A stretch of DNA of 64,000 bases from Prostheceraeus crozeri (GCA_907163375.1 CAJQUW010003421.1:62001-126000), one strand, 5' to 3'; positions 11,026 through 22,957 are shown, numbered from the stretch's first letter. Numbers and translations are program-made. The notes: generated by a model not told the origin, from the letters alone.

Positions 11026-11215
11026 ATAATGGAAACTCTTTGGCAACGTTTTCTGTTGGATGCAGGTTCTGATGTTCATATCTAACCTACAAGTATTTTT
11101 AACCAATGCTTTCAAAATGTTCTAAAACCACTTGATAATGCAACTTTGACGGATTTCAATTTCTCTCAAAGTGTAGTTCAATTAATTTTGCCTAACGTCA
11201 CATGTACATTTAGAA
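11026..11215 (+). pseudogene. gypsy protease fragment
   Basis: The translation FLLDAGSDVHI gives the aspartic protease D-[ST/A]-G active-site block of gypsy Pol. Downstream residues (DFNFSQSVVQLILPNVTC) look like the remainder of a retroviral-type protease. The frame is cut at 11215 by an insertion and continues at 14880, where the codons for RSRSADVDFLI resume. Confidence 0.65.
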
Positions 11216-11491
11216 GCAGATCCTGATTGAAGATGTCTTGGCTTAATATAATATAATATAATACTTATGATACCATAAGTCATCAAGTCATTTTTCACAT
11301 TACCTTCCCTTTCTACTTTTGTATGCACATTATGTATTTTGTATATTTTGATAGTGATATTTCTAGTCAGATCAATTACTATTGCTATTGGTAGTAGTCC
11401 AATACCATGGATTTCTATATAGTATAGTATATCGGGATGAGACACTACCGATATCTACATACATTAGTAGTGGTGTTTTGAAGACAGTTGA

Positions 11492-12300
11492 TTGTTAAGT
11501 ATCACGATTATACTTTTCAAAGTGACTTTCAAATGTGTTGTCGATGGTTGTAGCACAGATTGTAGAACCCAAATAGAAAACAAGATAATACTATTTCATT
11601 TCATTTCCCAAAAGACTCTGAAAGATACAGGAAAATATATGCTGCAAAATATTCGAGACTTTGAAGAGGGAATTTGGAATCACATAATATCAAGAACATC
11701 TACTCGCACAACAACATTAAAATCCAGTGAATTTGTTATTCCTTTTGCTCCCAGTTGATTCAATTATAGCAACTCCATTCTAGGAAAGTTGTCTGATATC
11801 AAGGAACTCTACTATATCGAAAAGTCAAGACAGTTAAAAATGGCACATAATTATGTTGAATAACAAAGCTTTGGCTTCAAATGGAATATAGAAAAGTTCA
11901 GCTCTTTTAACTCATTCTTTTTTACACGAATTAGCCATTCAAGCACTGGAGCAATACAACCTCATTGACATTTTGGTAGCGCTCCAAATTTTCCGTTGTT
12001 TTATTGACGTGATTAATGTAAAGACTCCAACGATAGGACTTCATAAACGAAGTGAGCATTCTGATCCTATAAAATTAATTCAGAATTGTAAACTTGATTA
12101 TCTGGAACGTTTCCTTGTTGTCATGCTAGAAGCTTGGGTGGTCTCAAAATCTCTTAGCCTGAGTAGAGTCATTTTACGACATGATCCAGTCCACCAAAAC
12201 CCTTTGAGTGTAATTAGTGTTAGCTTTGAACATTGCTGCTGACCGCTCAGAATCAATTAATTTGGATTTTCTCGAGGTTTTTTTCAATCATGCCTGAACC
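11492..12300 (+). pseudogene. P-element-like THAP transposase remnant
   Basis: Residues from 11523 give a THAP-type C2CH zinc finger (KCVVDGCSTDC, FHFISQ, then a degenerate RYRKYMLQNI region). It has the same role as the site-specific DNA-binding domain of P transposase. Further right, 11973-12242 encodes NVKTPTIGLHKRSE and KLDYLERFLVVMLEAW, resembling the central or C-terminal part of P-family transposases. Stops and frameshifts separate the pieces. No intact catalytic core is visible. Confidence 0.65.
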
Positions 12301-12831
12301 CACAAACTCGGACCTAAGAAGGCATTCTATGTAAAGCTTAGATGGATTCATAGTCAGAAAAGTCATCATTAAAAACTGTAGTCTTTCGTGTTACTTGATT
12401 GATTCAAGTGAGAAGAGACCTCGTCCGACACTGCTTCAACTTAGATGAACAGGATTATTTGCTGTATTTTCTCGTGATGGCTTGATTGTACCAACAAATT
12501 GTCTGATGGACATGACCATAAAAGCATGGAATAGATTGAAAATCCACAAAAAGAAAACCCGAAAAAATCCTATCCACAAGAATACGAAGTTTTCGAAAAA
12601 CTTCTTTGCATTTGTTTGCAAGAACTTTTATCCCGATAATTTGAAATTAGACATCCATTTCAATTTTCTGTACTGAAATGATTCGTCAATTGTTGCATGA
12701 AAATTACACATCAGGATGGAAATCTGGTTGTATAGGCCATCCGTCCAAGTCTGTATTTGAAAAGTGTAGAAGTCGTCTAGCAAGTTCTCATGCATTTTTC
12801 TTGAAATAAGCGATCGATTTATGCAAAGTTG

Positions 12832-13123
12832 GGCACTATTGCAGTTTAGTGCACCCTCTATGAAAGAGACGGAAACGCGCCTACTACAGTTTAGTGCACC
12901 CTAAAACAACGGCGCAACGATGACTACGCACATTACACCGAAGCGCGCGCTCGGTGTAATGTGCGAAGACGAAGACGAAGACACAAAGACACTCATTTAT
13001 AACTATAGGGAAGAACGAACGGCATTCATTCTGTTGATTAAATCATGCTGTTCTCACATGCATTTTAGGGTGCACTAAACTGCAGTAGGGGTAAAAGAGG
13101 GTGCACTAAACTTCAGTAGTGCC
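12832..13123. mobile_element. 292-bp hAT-type MITE
   Basis: The 8-mer CAAAGTTG flanks the element at 12824-12831 and 13124-13131. Terminal inverted repeats start GGCACTA and include AGTTTAGTGCACCCTCT and its complement. A second internal inverted pair (CAGTTTAGTGCACCCTA) and a palindromic core (ACACCGAAGCGCGCGCTCGGTG) lie inside. An 8-bp duplication fits hAT. There is no coding capacity. Confidence 0.85.
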
Positions 13124-14772
13124 CAAAGTTGTTTGTTAAGAACGATTGACATGGATGGCCCCGAAATTCTACAACTTCAATCAATTGCGTAATGCACAAT
13201 CTATCCTCTATCAAAACCATAAGTAAAGCTCGTAGAATGATATAAAGAAACACTCATGCACTAGTTGATATTTTTTATTTATTTATTCTTGATATTATGT
13301 GATTCCAAATTCCCTCTTCAAAGTCTCGAATATTTTGCAGCATATATTTTCCTGTATCTTTCAGAGTCTTTTGGGAAATGAAATGAAATAGTATTATCTT
13401 GTTTTCTATTTGGGTTCTACAATCTGTGCTACAACCATCGACAACACATTTGAAAGTCACTTTGAAAAGTATAATCGTGATACTTAACAATCAACTGTCT
13501 TCAAAACACCACTACTAATGTATGTAGATATCGGTAGTGTCTCATCCCGATATACTATACTATATAGAAATTAACAATACCATAGAAAGTCCTATAATGG
13601 AAATTGCATGAAAATTATGGAACACGCCGGGGAACTTAGTTGGGGCAAAATGCAACTTGTGCGATCTGGCTTCCATGTTTTGTGATTGGCATTTATATTT
13701 ATCAGGCCAATTCTTGATCTGGATTGTTGGCCCTTGTCCAAAGACCATGTACTCAAAAGCAATAGTGAATTTACAAAATGCTGCGCCGACAGGATGATAA
13801 AGAAGGAAATCCTAAACGTTCTGTACGTTCATCATTTTGAAATATCGCTCCGATAATCTATCAATAGTTTAATCAGACTCTTATGCAACTTGTAATGTCG
13901 ATTTCGATCTACAGATTGAACATGCATAACTTCAGCTTGAAATCAGAGGCCAAGATATCTTAGAGTATTCATTTTGCTTTAAAGGGTTCCCCTGTTCACT
14001 AAATTTGAATAATTTTCAAAATCTCTACATACATTTGAATATCAGCTTCCAAAATATCACATGTGTCGTTCAGTGATTAATTGAAAAGTTCCAGCGACAT
14101 TTCATTTATTTGAGAAATGATTGTCAGTAAAGAAACTTTCAATGTGTTTATTCCAGAAAAGCGCCAGGTTTCTTAACCGCTTGAAGAAGAAATTATCCAA
14201 TAATTAGACTTTCTATCTGTGAATTCTTGAGATGTTCTTACAAACAGCACACCGACCACTTTCAATTATGACTTTGTGAACCAATTTTTAATTCGCATTC
14301 CAATATTGAAAAATTGGAAACTAGTTGTCAGTGACTGCTACAAATAGACACACTGTATTTATCCATGGAATTGTAGGCTATTTCACATGAAACAATGCCG
14401 CCATCTCACTTGCAATTCTCTTCATGAAAATCCTGCAATTAGGTGTCAACAACTTCCACAAACAACTTGGCAAATAGTTTCACTATGATGCAATGTTTTA
14501 GATCGAATCTGATCTACAAACCATAGATTTTTCCATGTGCCATCATTGTACATAGGCAAGATATCAAACTTCCATTCTAGTGTACTATTATCCACTTCTA
14601 TGCTATACTATATAGAAATCCATGCCAATACTATCTGTCGCATATTTCTATTCCTCCTTTTCTCTACTGAAATTTGTTAACATAGTTCTTACTTTTTACT
14701 AGATTTCTTGTCTACTCTCTTAATTCCTATGTTAATGTGAAATTTGAATTCATGACTTTTGCGTTTATGTTC

Positions 14773-14831
14773 AATTCCTTCTATCTGATGATGGTTGCTG
14801 AATAGCAACCGAAATTGATTGTATCATAATT
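14773..14831 (+). ncRNA. Hammerhead-ribozyme-like motif
   Basis: The core CTGATGA (14785-14791) is followed by a 7-bp stem II (GGTTGCT/AGCAACC with a GAAT loop) and GAAA (14811-14814). After it, ATTGAT...ATCAT can form a short stem III with one bulge, ending in a UA cleavage-type step. CTTCTAT upstream and ATTAAAG downstream can form a weak stem I (5 of 7 pairs). The core and stem II are seen directly; stems I and III and activity are inferred. Confidence 0.5.
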
Positions 14832-14875
14832 AAAGTACAACATCATTAAAACCTTGGCTCTTCCACAACCATTAA

Positions 14876-16565
14876 ATATAGAAGCAGATCCGCAGATGTT
14901 GATTTCCTTATCTGTAGATATGACACAGGTGTCTTAGGTGTTGATGCTATTGCGCAATTACTAATGTCGATACAAGGAAACACAACTGAACTGGATACAA
15001 CGTACACATTCAATACAATTCAATGCAACGCACGCAGACTGATTTATGCAATTCCAACTCTTATTGTGAGCAGCATAACTCTAGCAAAAAAATCGAATCT
15101 AATTCGCTTTCTAAAATCAAGGGAATTCAACTTTTCATTCAGCTAAAAGAAAACGAAACTTCATTGATACAAAAACCTAGACGAGTTCCATTTGCACTAG
15201 AATCAGCAATTGAGAAAGAAATTAGTCTAAAAGATGGCATCATTGAAGAGGTGGATTCATCTCCTTTTCTTTCACCGATAGTGGTAGTACCGAAAGGTGA
15301 TCAGAGTATTCGCCTTTGTGTGGTTATAAGAAAATCAACCAATTTATTGTTGTTGACCAACATTCTCTGCCTACTGCAGATGAGATTTTTGCTAGGTTGT
15401 CAGGTGCTAAGATCTTCTCGAAACTTGATCTTCGTGTGGCGCATTATCAATTAGAAATTTTAGAGGAATCTCGCAACCTTTCCGCGTTTGCGTCTCATGT
15501 TGGCCAGTTTCGTTATAAAAGGCTTCCGTTCGGGTTAGCTAACACACCTTTTGCCTATATGAAGGTCATTTTCAATATCCTACGTGATTGCTCTAACAGT
15601 TAGTTACCTCGATGACATTCTGATTTTCGGAAAAACACTGCCGAATATAATCGTTGTCTAAATTTGACTTTAGGAAAGCTCAGAGAATACGGAATTACCC
15701 TGAATGAAGCCAAATGCCAATACCGCCAGACTCGATAAAGTTTTTGGGACGTATTCTGGGTCAGGAAGGAATCTCACCACCACCAAGAACTTTGGATGCC
15801 ATTCAAAAGGCTGAGGAACCTCGGGATAAACATTCTTTACGTGATTTTATGTAGTTGATTAATTTCTATAGGAAATTCATATCCAACGCATTGATTATCT
15901 CAGCAAATCTTTGTGAATTACTTAAAGACAAAGTTCCGTTTATTTGGACTGAAACTCATACAAGAGAGTTTTATTCTTTGAAAGATAGTCTTAGTAATTA
16001 CATGCTTCTAGCCCACTTTGATTCAAACTTGAATACCGCAACTTCCGTTACAACAGATGCCTCTTGACACGGAATTTCAGCCGTTCTCTCACAACATGAC
16101 AAAGATGGTAGGGAAAAACCAGTGTACCATTTGAGTAGAAAGCTCTCTGAAACCGAAAGATCACACTCAAGAATTTTTAGCGGTTCTTTGGGGGTTGTTG
16201 AGCGGTTACACCAGTATCTTTATGGTCGAGCACTTGCAATAAAAACAGATCACCAGTGTTTGAAGCAGTTGTTGTTGTGTAATGGCATTGAAGGAGGATC
16301 TGCGTCTTGTAGGGTGATTCGCTGGGCTACCCGACTGCTCCAGTATAATTACTTCTTTGAGTACATTTCTGGGAAGAATACTGTCGCAGATGCTTTGTCA
16401 AGAGTACCACACCAGTCTGAGGACTCTCATCTTGAGCGTTATGCTGCTTCCTTAACTCCAGTGTCTTTGGATGAAGTGAAGCGAGAGACTTCAACAGATC
16501 AGAACTTGCAGGAAGTCATCAGATTGATGGAAAGTGACTGGCTAAACAAATTCGCCCATGCCTGA
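14876..16565 (+). pseudogene. gypsy protease end, reverse transcriptase and RNase H
   Basis: After the interrupting insertion the frame resumes with the protease C-terminus. RT follows at 15200-15620: SPIVVVPKGDQSIRLCV, FSKLDLRVAHYQLEI, FRYKRLPFGLANTP and the catalytic YLDD at 15605-15616. RNase H lies in 15855-16565: NFYRKFISN, TTDAS just before a TGA at 16066, YHLSRKLSETER and VADALSRVPH. Order and motifs are those of Ty3/gypsy Pol. At least three frameshifts or stops make it non-functional. No long terminal repeats were found by eye. Confidence 0.9.
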
Positions 16566-17275
16566 AAGTACTGGAACATACGACATGAGTTATCTTGCAT
16601 TAATGCAGTGTTGTACAAAAATGAAAAAGTGGTCACACCTTCTTCCTTGAAGGAAAGATTGTTGAATTTTCTCGTGAGGGTCACATGGATATTTCTAAGT
16701 GTAAATTCCGTGTTAGAGAATTCTTTTGGTGGCCTTGCCTGAATCTGGATGTTGAAAGAAAGTTGACAGCATGTAGTTGTTGTCATGAAGTAGCTCGGGA
16801 ATCTTCATCAGCTCGCAGTGGACATAGAAAGTCCAATTTATGACTCGAATAACAGACCATTGTACATTTTAGTTTTAGTGGATTGTCACACTAAAATAGC
16901 AACAACTCGAGTTTCAAACCTCGAAAAGTGCAATTCAGTTTTTGAACAGTACTTTTACTATTTTTGGAAACTGTACAATATTTTCCAGGGACAATGGATC
17001 TCAATTTATTTCTTACGAATTTAAGCAATTTCTGCGTAGTCGTGGAATTATTCATAGATGTTCAGCTGTGTATAACGCTCAGAGTAATGGATTCGTTGAA
17101 CGATTTAGCAAGAATTTGTCCAAATTAATTGATAATACCATGTTTCAAAACAGAGAAAGTTTACAGGACTCTTAAACCTTTATGTTCAAAATTACGAGTA
17201 CAATGCAACAAAACATTGTGCCACAGGAAAATCCCCTGCTGAACTGATGCTGAACTCTGCTATTTGAAATAAGAT
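16566..17275 (+). pseudogene. gypsy integrase
   Basis: An HHCC-type zinc region is visible in broken frames near 16670-16790 (EGHMDISKCKF, CSCCHEVA). It is followed by the catalytic core: LVLVDCHTK, SRDNGSQFISYEFKQFL and NAQSNGFVERFSKNL, giving the D, D and E positions. A frameshift near 16950 separates the first Asp from the second. The C-terminal part fades after 17175. Integrase inserts the retrotransposon cDNA into host DNA; this copy is dead. Confidence 0.85.
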
Positions 17276-18220
17276 TTTAGTGCATGTCTCTTATTATTCA
17301 GTGATACGTTTTTGTTGGTGATACCCAAATCATCCCAATTTTCAAAAATTCGTTAATGTTAGCTTTTGATAAAAAATTTAACGTGATTTCTAAAGTCGTG
17401 ATTAATTCTGTTTTTATCATGAGTAAGCATATAATGGAAGAATGGAATCAATGGTTGATTTGTGGCGCCAACTTTGTATGATATTACTTTTCGCCAGCTC
17501 TGACAGGCAGTTTTATTTGTTATCGCAATTGACAACAGAATATGTATAGGATATCAAACGATATTTGAAAGCATTATCAACATAACAAACGACGGCCGCA
17601 GGCCGGAGTTTGTTGTAGGATAATGCTTGAAAATATCGTATGATATCTATCATAACGCATAGTTTTACCTGTAATTCGCAGTGTGATATCTGATGGTTTC
17701 CGTTTGTTATGTACATAATACACGGAATATATCAGGCAATTACCATGGATTTCTAAATGCTATGGAAATCCATGCAGAAGTCCATGTATCCAAATCCATT
17801 CATTTCCATCCAAGTCATTTAGCGCATGAATACGGCGAGAATTTCCATGAATTCTGTTTATAGCCTACCACTACATGTACATCAATGGTGTCAAATTTGT
17901 GTTTTCAATCTTACTACTCAGATCCCAATGACGGGCATGAAAAACAAGAAAATTGTGAATCTCGACATTCTTGAAGTATAGCATGACATATCATATTCAA
18001 GATAGCATGACTCAAGCTTGATAAAATGCATATGGTTCAATGGTCCGTCTAACTCTGATAGCATTCAAATTTTTCTCAGCTAAACATTGTGCATTTTATG
18101 ACTTCCTCTAAGAATGAGTGAACTTATAGCAGCATCAAGAATCAAACTTGTCCTTCGGGTTGCTCAATGACTGAAGAAAATTATATTATATTTCAAGCTT
18201 GGCTCAGGTATCAAAAGCCC
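17276..18220. other. Non-coding segment with a strong hairpin
   Basis: No gene is seen. Around 17540-17655 a hairpin is centred on GGCCGCAGGCC: ACAAAC/GTTTGT, AGCATTATC/GATAATGCT and AAACGATATTT/AAAATATCGT pair in nested order. This could be a short fold-back MITE. The rest is AT-rich without recognisable features. Confidence 0.5.
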
Positions 18221-18224
18221 GACT

Positions 18225-18640
18225 ATTATGAGCTTCATCACCGTATGTCAGTAGCTGGCTGAACGCTATTCCTGTTTCCGCAATCGGTACCCACCTTACT
18301 AATGAAACATTCCGTGTAGGTGTAGCACTACGTATAGGCGGAGATGTTTATCAACCTCATCGTTGCCGCTGTGGACGTATTGTGGACAAGCTTGGACATC
18401 ACGCACTATCTTGTTCATTCAGTGTAGGCCGTCTTCCGCGACATGCAGATATCAATGACATCATTCGCCGTGCTCTAAATGTATAGCGGGTGTCCCTGCC
18501 ATCTTGGAACCTATTGGACTAGCCCGTGAAGATGGAAAGAGAACAGATGATATGACAACCTTCCCATACATGTCTAGTCGCTATCTTGTGCGGGACGCAA
18601 CGGTTGTTAATACTTATTCGAAATCGCATACAGACCGTAC
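18225..18640 (+). pseudogene. C-terminal domain of a non-LTR-type retroelement polyprotein
   Basis: Broken frames together read LNAIPVSAIGTHLTNETF, VALRIGGDVYQPHRCRCG, DKLGHHALSCSFSVGR and PRHADINDIIRRAL, then TTFPYMSSRYLVRDATVV. This Cys/His-containing module recurs in reverse-transcriptase-associated proteins of invertebrate retroelements. No RT domain remains here. The family is recognised by motif memory only and the copy is heavily decayed. Confidence 0.5.
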
Positions 18641-19480
18641 AAAAGTAATTGCACAAAAAAGCCAGGCAATTTTCAAATGAAATTTTCGTGTTGAAGTCTT
18701 GGATCAACTTTGATAAACGATATGCCATATGAAACTTTATGTTCTATAGATTATTTTGGTATATATTTCGTTTTCATGTGTGGTCAGCTGTGGTCAGTAG
18801 GCATCATGAAAAAAAATTGAGCGTTTTCTTTGATGCAGGATTTCAACATGAAGACGACAGAATTTTTTATGAAAGTTGGCAGACAGCATGAACTATCAAT
18901 CAGCTTCATCATGACACAAGGTTTTTAGGATTGGCTGAATGTACAAAAAAATTCAATGCAAATATTTTTTACCGAAAAATTGTTGCTAAAAAAATCTCAC
19001 AAGATTTTCTATTTGATGAAGATGCTCAATTTCAATAACCTTTGCACCATGTGAAAGATTGTGTCAAGCACATTAATCTGGCAAAGCGTTTAAGTTATGT
19101 CTGCTCAGCTGTGGTCAGCAGACTTAAAAGTATGAATGTTTGGTCAATTCGTTCACCAATACCTACAGACGAAACTATGCAGCACAGAAAATTAAGGTTA
19201 TCACCATTGAATCAGGCTCGTGTTAAGCTTTCAGATGATATAATTTTGATTTTTTCGAATTCGGACATCAATTTGTGCAATATCATTCAATTTATACTTT
19301 TACATAATTTTGCTCCACGTTCGCGTTAACAATGTTCAACAACGGTCAACTGCTAACAACTTAACAACTTCTGTTGTATTAACGCTGGTGCTTTCGAGTT
19401 TGGGTTTAAAATAATGCTGGTGTTATCAGCTCCAAGAATTTGTTATCAAAATCGGCCCATCCGTTCACTGACAAACTTCA
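18641..19480. other. Unassigned region with one 95-aa open frame
   Basis: The open frame at 19042-19329 has no recognised domain. The phrase CAGCTGTGGTCAG occurs at about 18787 and again near 19108, hinting at an old duplication. Nothing else supportable is seen. Confidence 0.3.
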
Positions 19481-19499
19481 AATTTACATTATTCCCATA

Positions 19500-20060
19500 G
19501 TCATCATGCGTGAGTCATCATTTCCCTCACTTGAGGTCAGACAAAATTCAAATCTCGGATCTGTTTCGTCTCTGCACCTGTTCCAAAAGAGCCAAAAATG
19601 AGCCAAAAATGCCAAAATCACAAAAGAGCCAAAAAAAGCCTCAGAATTGATCTGATAACCCAAAAAAGCCATACTTAAGCTCAGCACACCAGTCTGCATC
19701 CACACTATCAGCTTCATTACCACAGCTATCGATGCCACTCCTCCACAGCAATTCAGATCAACAAAATCAGTCCACCTTTCGGTACTCAAATCCAAAAAAT
19801 CCAAAATATTCTGGTATACTGCACCGATTACCCAAAAAAGTCAAACTTAGCTCAGCACACCAGTCTACATCCACACTATCAGTTTCATTACCATAGCCAT
19901 CGATGCCACTCCTCCACAGCAATTCAGATCAACAAAATCAGTCCACATTTCGGTACTCAAATCCAAAAAGCCAAAATATTCTGCGATGCTGCACCGATTA
20001 CCCAAAAAAGTCAAACTTAATCTCATCACATCAGTCTACATCCACATTATCATTATTATT
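19500..20060. repeat. 171-bp tandem repeat related to a Penelope tail
   Basis: Units containing CTCAGCACACCAGTCT, TCGATGCCACTCCTCCACAG and ACCGATTACCCAAAAAAG recur at a spacing of about 171 bp (marker near 19681, 19852 and 20023). The same module occurs once in each arm of the fold-back Penelope structure, near 50535-50700 (inverted) and 54730-54890. The array therefore amplifies a sequence also carried in that element's tail. Confidence 0.8.
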
Positions 20061-20527
20061 GCTAGAGATTTCTGAAAATGATTCGAATTACTGACTTTTA
20101 TCTTCTTTTTAGCTAGTGAGTTTTGGTAGTTTGATTCAGTCCGCCTGAGTTTGGTTTTCAAAATCCCGACTTTGATGATAGAATTGATCTCTTTTTTTGA
20201 GATGGGGATCCTGAGATTGTTTCATGGATAGCAACCCTGCCCGCTTAGGCAAATTTTTTGAATATCTTTTAATCCAAGCAATCATGGTCACCAGATTTTT
20301 ACTATTTTATGTTTTGTGTATTATGCAACTTTTGACAGAAGGATAATAAGTTTGGCACAATACTTTCTTCGTGAGAGTTATTTTTTAAATTTGAATGTCT
20401 GCATCATTTTGGCTGATTTCGCTATATATTCAGTTCTAATTTATATTGAGGCATCAATTCTTGGTGAAATATGGGTTAATGAATTTTTACTATAGACCGA
20501 AAATAAATAACATTACGACAAAAAGAA

Positions 20528-20810
20528 CACATCGAGCCAAAACTTCTGCGCAAAACTCGGAAAACGCAATAGAGCGAAATTCAAGTTCTACAGTACCACA
20601 CTCACTTTCAAGTAAAGTTTGATCAAAATCCATGCAATACTCTGTCCTACACAGCATTCACAAGTTTGAAAATATGGCCTATTCAGCGACATTTCAACTT
20701 TTCAAACACACATCGAGTCACAACTTCTGCGCATCTTTGCGGAATACGCAATAGAGCGAACCTTAAGCTCTACAGCACCTCACTCACCTTCAAGTGACAT
20801 TTCAACTTTT
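20528..20810. repeat. Two-copy direct repeat, about 178-bp spacing
   Basis: ACACATCGAG, CAACTTCTGCGCA and ACGCAATAGAGCGAA followed by a CTACAG...CACTCAC block occur twice, starting near 20528 and 20706. The remaining sequence from 20061 to 20880 shows no gene. Confidence 0.7.
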
Positions 20811-21017
20811 CAAACACACACTGCTTTTTTCGAGGCTGGTGTGGAAAGCGGCACGTCAATCACCCTCGTACCAGAATGACTGGTGCCAAAGTAGTTGACG
20901 CTGTCCTTTCTCTATAAATATAATACCGAAGTTGCTACCAAAGAGGAAGGACAATAGCATAGATATCTGATCTCTATGGTTGCAACAGCATGGCTACAGC
21001 TTGTCTACACCTTTTTT

Positions 21018-21160
21018 CGTTCTAATTAAAACAGTTTGCGTTCTAATTGAAACACTTTGCATTCAATTTAAACAGTTTGCATTCAATTTGAAACAGTTTG
21101 CATACAATTTAAAACAGTTTGCATCTAATTTAAAACAGTTTGCATTCAATTTAAACGACT
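21018..21160. repeat. About 21-bp tandem repeat in the transposon TIR
   Basis: Six to seven units of about 21 bp (AAAACAGTTTGCATTCAATT variants) lie just inside the left end. The same array in inverted form lies at about 23268-23405 in the right TIR. Iterated subterminal motifs often act as transposase-binding sites, though that role here is inference. Confidence 0.75.
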
Positions 21161-21802
21161 TTTTTAAAATTATCTTTTACTTATTCTATTCATGTTTTAT
21201 ATGTCTTTAATATAATTTAGGTATGTGATATATTATTTCATGTATTTCACATATGTATTATATCATTTTTATGTGATATATTAGGTGTACAATCAAATCC
21301 TACTTCTGAAGCATCAAGTTTTGCCCAAACAGATAATCTAATACTCTGAAATACACTTTGTTATTTATAGTCTCTGTGTAATGAATTCAGCTTCATAAGT
21401 TTTTTGTCATATCAAAACAAAATAAATTCCACTTGCATTTTTATTCAATGTTAGTGTAAGAAGACAAGTTATTTAGATATTGTACCTTAAATCTTGCATT
21501 CGCATCACATCACCATAGAAAGAATATACATGATTAGGCCTATAATAACCCTCACACTGAACAGACTGATTGCTCTCGTTAAGGGCTAGCTGCATAGTTT
21601 CTTCAATTATGCGAAGACGGTGCTCTGTCTGAGTCATGGCAGAAATCATTGACGTTATGATCACATATCTGCAAGATATCTATGCCCACCGTTTCTATGG
21701 CAATATGCATTCTGATATCCTGCTTTTGAGTGTATGTCGAATTGGCAAACTTCATAATTGACAGTGAACGTTTGACTGACGCTTCGTATTTTTGTCTTCA
21801 AT

Positions 21803-22957
21803 ATGCATTATTCAGATGATACCGTATCCGACATCTCCAATGGTGCTCGTGCTCCTGGAGTTCGCCCAAGGTCATTGCGCGGAAGCTACAATACGTGTGA
21901 CCCTGCATCCAAGAAAAGAATACTCGAGTGTGCCGAGGCACATGGCGATTTTAAGGCTGTCGCACTGGCGAATGGTGTAAAGATTCAAACTGCCCGTCGA
22001 TGGGTGAGAATGGCTGAAGAAGAAATTGAAGAAAAACCGCGTGGTGGGGCATATAACAAAAAGGTGACCAGTAAGCATGTCGAGCACATGATAACAATGT
22101 TAGAGACGAATCCTCAGGTGACTTTGGAAGAAATATAGAGCTCCCTTCAACATCAATTTAACCTTCAAGTGAATATATCCACGATTCACAGACACTTAAA
22201 GGATCAACTCTACACCGTAAAGAAAGTCTCGTTCGTGCCATCGACTGCAAATACTGAAGAAAACAAAGAGCGAAGGGCATCTTTTGTGCAGAAGATCATG
22301 GAGCTGACTGGGTCTCAAAAGGAAATATTTTACCAGGATGAGACTAATGTGAATCTATTTTGTCGTCGATCTTACGGTCGCGCAAGACGAGGAGAACTTT
22401 GTTGTGTGATTGTACCCAGTTCCCGTGGTCCTAACGTTCATTGTTGGAACCTGCTCAGCAAGCGAGGTATTGTATATTCACGCATTTGCCGCGGATCAAT
22501 AAAGCGTGATCGATATCACGAAATCATGTCTTGTGCACTCGACGAACTGTTATTGTCCCGCGATTGTCTTCAAAATGTTGTAATAGTCGTTGACAATGCG
22601 CCATCACATTCGGGCATCGAAGACATTGTTCAGACGAAAGAACAGTATGCTGGCCTTACAATTCTGCGGATGTCGCCGTATTCTGCTCCCCTCAACCCCT
22701 TAGAGTATTTATGGTCGTCCATGAAAAGCAGAATCAAGAACGTTATGTCAAGAAGAATCTTAGACGTTCTCAACACGTCAATGATTTCTGCCATGACTCA
22801 AACAAAGCACCGTCTTCGCATAATTGAAGAAACTATGCAGCTAGCCCTTAACGAGAGCAATCAGTCTGTTCAGTGTGAGGGTTATTATAGGCCTAATCAT
22901 GTATATTCTTTCTATGGTGATGTGATGCGAATGCAAGATTTAAGGTACAATATCTAA
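21803..22957 (+). pseudogene. Tc1/IS630-superfamily DDE transposase with one stop
   Basis: An HTH region (SKKRILECAEAHGDFKAVAL, IQTARRWVRMAEE) lies at residues about 30-75. The catalytic domain shows FYQDETNV (first Asp), VVDNAPSHS (second Asp) and APLNPLEYLW (Glu). By my count 36 residues separate the second Asp from the Glu. A single in-frame TAG at 22136-22138 interrupts an otherwise continuous frame. The last residues lie inside the right TIR. The protein cuts and pastes the element at TA sites. Confidence 0.85.

Larger units (their letters stand above)
11408..13574 (+). mobile_element. P-like DNA transposon with inverted duplicated 5' end
   Basis: The 8-mer CAATACCA flanks the element at 11400-11407 and 13575-13582, the target-duplication length of the P superfamily. 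About 280 bp at each end are inverted copies (ATTTCTATATAGTATAG outward). The inverted repeat includes the THAP-domain coding region, so the right end is a reversed copy of the left. A further terminus-like sequence, CTATACTATATAGAAATCCA, occurs at about 14605-14625. Confidence 0.75.
11216..14866. mobile_element. Insertion in gypsy pol with 13-bp target duplication
   Basis: The 13-mer TAGAAGCAGATCC occurs at the left edge (about 11209) and the right edge (about 14873), exactly where the gypsy frame is interrupted. A 13-bp duplication suggests a target-primed (LINE/SINE-like) or similar insertion. It contains a nested P-like transposon and, near the right end, a hammerhead-like motif. The rest (11216-11399, 13583-14772) shows no coding sequence I recognise. 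Confidence 0.6.

Noticed and set aside
20980..21210. Open frame with repeated KQFAFNL
   Set aside because: Product of the 21-bp tandem array in the transposon TIR.
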